7,906 bases of DNA from Candidatus Bipolaricaulota bacterium. Lineage in GTDB: Bacteria; Bipolaricaulota; Bipolaricaulia; RBG-16-55-9; DRXL01. Below, piece after piece: positions 6,887 through 7,906 of the stretch (positions are counted from its first letter, which is position 1; every line of letters starts with the position of its first letter). Made by a program: the position numbers and the translations under genes. The stretch is from assembly GCA_025057405.1 (NCBI GenBank), contig JANWXV010000021.1, forward strand, positions 1-7,906, read 5' to 3'. The notes under the pieces are model-generated. The model had not been told where the DNA came from, did no database searches, and saw nothing but the letters and a program-made list of their open reading frames with translations.

Positions 6887-7705
6887 ATGCTCAAGGTTCG
6901 ATTGCGCGGTGTTTACAGTCTGGCTCTCAGCGCGTTGCTGCACGAGCACGGGTGGCAGATCGTTCAACCTGCCGAAGATTTACAAACATATATTAATAAC
7001 CCCCATCCCCCGGAACCGTTCGATGTGCAAGTCTCGGACCGCGATGATCTGAAAGGGGTTATCGTCACCGGTGACAAAACGGCTTTGGGGGAATTTCACC
7101 GTCTCATTCGTCAAGCGCTTCCCAGGGTTGGGGTCTGCACGCCGCCGGTCTGGCTCGACGCGATCTATCTGGGCTTGGTGCGCCGACAGCGCGCGGCGGG
7201 CTATGAGATCGACTTAGGGGCAGCAGACGGGTTTCTCCCCAAGAGCGAAGTCCAAAGCTCCCTGCGCTCTGGCGAGGCCCTGCGCGTCCAAGTCTGCGAT
7301 CTCACTGACGCCGGCGAAGAGGCAATCTTGACCACCGAGATCAGCATCGCGGGGCGCTTCGCGGTGCTCTCGTCTACCAAGGGCGTGGGCATCAGCCGAG
7401 AGATCACCGACCCTCAAGAGCGCGAGCGGCTGGCCAAGCTAGGTCGGCGCTGGGCTACCCAAAAGCACGGTGTGATCTGGAGAACAGCCGCCTGGGGGCG
7501 CGAGGCCCACGAGCTTCAGAGAGAGATTCAATCTCTTAAGATCGCGTTCGCGCAGCTGGAGGACCACCCTCCCGACGGGATTCCCGGCCTGCTGCGCCCT
7601 GGGACTCCTACGCTGATGGCGGAATTCCCCGAAGAGAGCCGAGGTACTCTTGAGTTGTGGAAATCGCGGCTTGTTGCCTCTATAATGAGAAGAACTCAGG
7701 ACTAG
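6887..7705 (+). CDS. FAU-1-like RNase E/G-family protein lacking the DUF402 domain, 272 aa
   Basis: The N-terminus (MLKVRLRGVYSLALSALL, then HEHGWQIVQPAEDL, then DVQVSDRDDLKGVIVTGD at 46-63) follows the pattern I recall for archaeal FAU-1, an AU-rich-RNA-binding protein reported to have ribonuclease activity. Residues 91-150 form an S1-like block with the RNase E/G signature DAIYLGLV...EIDLGAADGFLPKSEV, then LRSGEALRVQV and AILTTEIS. GRFAVLSSTKGVGISREI (156-173), ITDPQERERL (173-182) and GVIWRTAAWG (195-204) match the RNase E/G core. The chain ends at residue 272, where archaeal relatives continue into DUF402, and it also lacks the later region holding the metal-binding Asp pair of RNase E. 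An RNA-binding or processing role is likely; catalysis is uncertain. Start ATG 6887 follows a TATAAT by 12 bases. It is divergent from guaA and is followed after 13 bases by a membrane-anchored gene. It could instead be filed simply as ribonuclease E/G family. Confidence 0.78.
   Translation: MLKVRLRGVYSLALSALLHEHGWQIVQPAEDLQTYINNPHPPEPFDVQVSDRDDLKGVIVTGDKTALGEFHRLIRQALPRVGVCTPPVWLDAIYLGLVRRQRAAGYEIDLGAADGFLPKSEVQSSLRSGEALRVQVCDLTDAGEEAILTTEISIAGRFAVLSSTKGVGISREITDPQERERLAKLGRRWATQKHGVIWRTAAWGREAHELQREIQSLKIAFAQLEDHPPDGIPGLLRPGTPTLMAEFPEESRGTLELWKSRLVASIMRRTQD
7681..7686 (+). promoter_or_regulatory. Possible internal -10 box ahead of the DsbA-like gene
   Basis: A perfect TATAAT sits inside the last codons of the FAU-1-like gene, 32 bases before the next GTG start, and shares the flanking CTATAAT with the box at 6869. 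No good -35 hexamer is found at 16-18 base spacing (TTGTGG at 7655 would need 20), so this may be chance coding sequence. Confidence 0.25.
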
Positions 7706-7710
7706 GGAGG
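7704..7710 (+). promoter_or_regulatory. Strong ribosome binding site of the DsbA-like gene, beginning in the upstream stop codon
   Basis: AGGGAGG begins within the TAG stop (7703-7705) of the FAU-1-like gene and ends 8 bases before GTG 7719. The bases GGGA (7705-7708) can pair with TCCC (7715-7718), so a small hairpin could mask the site until a terminating ribosome opens it. The site is what identifies the GTG start. Confidence 0.7.
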
Positions 7711-7718
7711 TTGTTCCC

Positions 7719-7906
7719 GTGAGCAAGAAAGCTGCCAAGCCAACCGCGCAGAAGCCTTGGTATCTGCAATCGCCGGTGCTGTTAGGCGTCGGAGTCGCTG
7801 TCGTCTTTGTGATCTTGATCGTTGCTGCCAATCTCTTCTTCACCAAGCCTAAAGAGCGTGCCATCGGCCAAGATTTCAATGCCGAGATGGGAGATCCCAA
7901 CGCTCC
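7719..7906 (+). CDS. Membrane-anchored protein, probably DsbA-like thioredoxin-fold protein, C-terminus missing
   Basis: Only 62 complete codons are present before the right edge. The start is GTG, set by a strong Shine-Dalgarno 8 bases upstream. The protein has a Lys-rich cytoplasmic N-terminus (MSKKAAKPTAQKPWYLQ), then one hydrophobic helix at about residues 19-41 (PVLLGVGVAVVFVILIVAAN), then KPKERAIGQDFNAEMGDPNA. This is the topology of a signal-anchored extracytoplasmic protein. The GDPNA(P) stretch after the anchor is typical of the entry into DsbA-like thioredoxin-4 domains (commonly GDPNAPVTI, then a CPxC motif), where it would act in disulfide formation or isomerisation outside the membrane. 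The catalytic CxxC would lie beyond the window, so the function is inference from the first residues only. Probably co-transcribed with the FAU-1-like gene (13-base gap). Confidence 0.68.
   Translation, partial: MSKKAAKPTAQKPWYLQSPVLLGVGVAVVFVILIVAANLFFTKPKERAIGQDFNAEMGDPNA

Noticed and set aside
6846..7052. Alternative 68-codon frame starting at ATG 6846
   Set aside because: It overlaps the first third of the FAU-1-like gene in another frame, is Cys/Ser/Arg-rich without a recognisable motif, and its start lies upstream of the TATAAT box.
1..7906. CRISPR arrays, tRNA or rRNA genes, insertion sequences, direct terminal repeats, rho-independent terminators
   Set aside because: No regularly spaced repeats, cloverleaf-like sequence, transposase motifs or GC stem followed by a T-run in a plausible position were found; almost all bases are coding.

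Overview
This window is a densely packed bacterial chromosome segment. It has no rRNA, tRNA, CRISPR array, insertion sequence or phage signature. By eye it is moderately GC-rich, and the genes overlap or nearly touch. The phylum cannot be fixed from sequence reading alone. GMP synthetase fused in one chain, Shine-Dalgarno sequences and TATAAT-type boxes point to Bacteria. One gene, however, resembles the N-terminal part of FAU-1, a protein family I know mainly from Archaea, so a deep-branching or thermophilic bacterial lineage is plausible (inference).

Layout. A 77-base divergent intergenic region (6810-6886) separates two transcription units. Leftward from it runs a six-gene unit: guaA (GMP synthetase), two tandem paralogous family-4 glycosyltransferases, one family-2 glycosyltransferase, an alkaline-phosphatase-superfamily phosphodiesterase-like protein, and the N-terminal 270 residues of a multi-pass membrane protein of the lysylphosphatidylglycerol synthase TM / flippase-like family (UPF0104, PF03706), which runs off the left edge. 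The first four junctions are all ATGA stop/start overlaps (taking the second of two possible starts for the guaA-proximal glycosyltransferase). The fifth has a 9-base gap whose ribosome binding site begins inside the upstream stop codon. Rightward runs a stand-alone FAU-1/RNase E/G-like protein, followed after 13 bases by the start of a membrane-anchored protein that looks like a DsbA-type thioredoxin-fold protein, cut by the right edge.

How the genes may work together. The leftward block has the make-up of a glycolipid or lipid-linked glycan pathway: three sugar transferases, a metal-dependent phosphoester hydrolase or transferase, and a lipid-flippase-like membrane protein. The coupling to guaA could simply mean promoter sharing. 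Alternatively it could link guanine nucleotide supply to GDP-sugar donors such as GDP-mannose; that is inference, and no sugar-nucleotide synthesis gene is visible here. Both genes beside the divergent promoter region lack a clear Shine-Dalgarno sequence, and each has a candidate -10 box 12 bases from its ATG, suggesting leaderless or very short-leader mRNAs.
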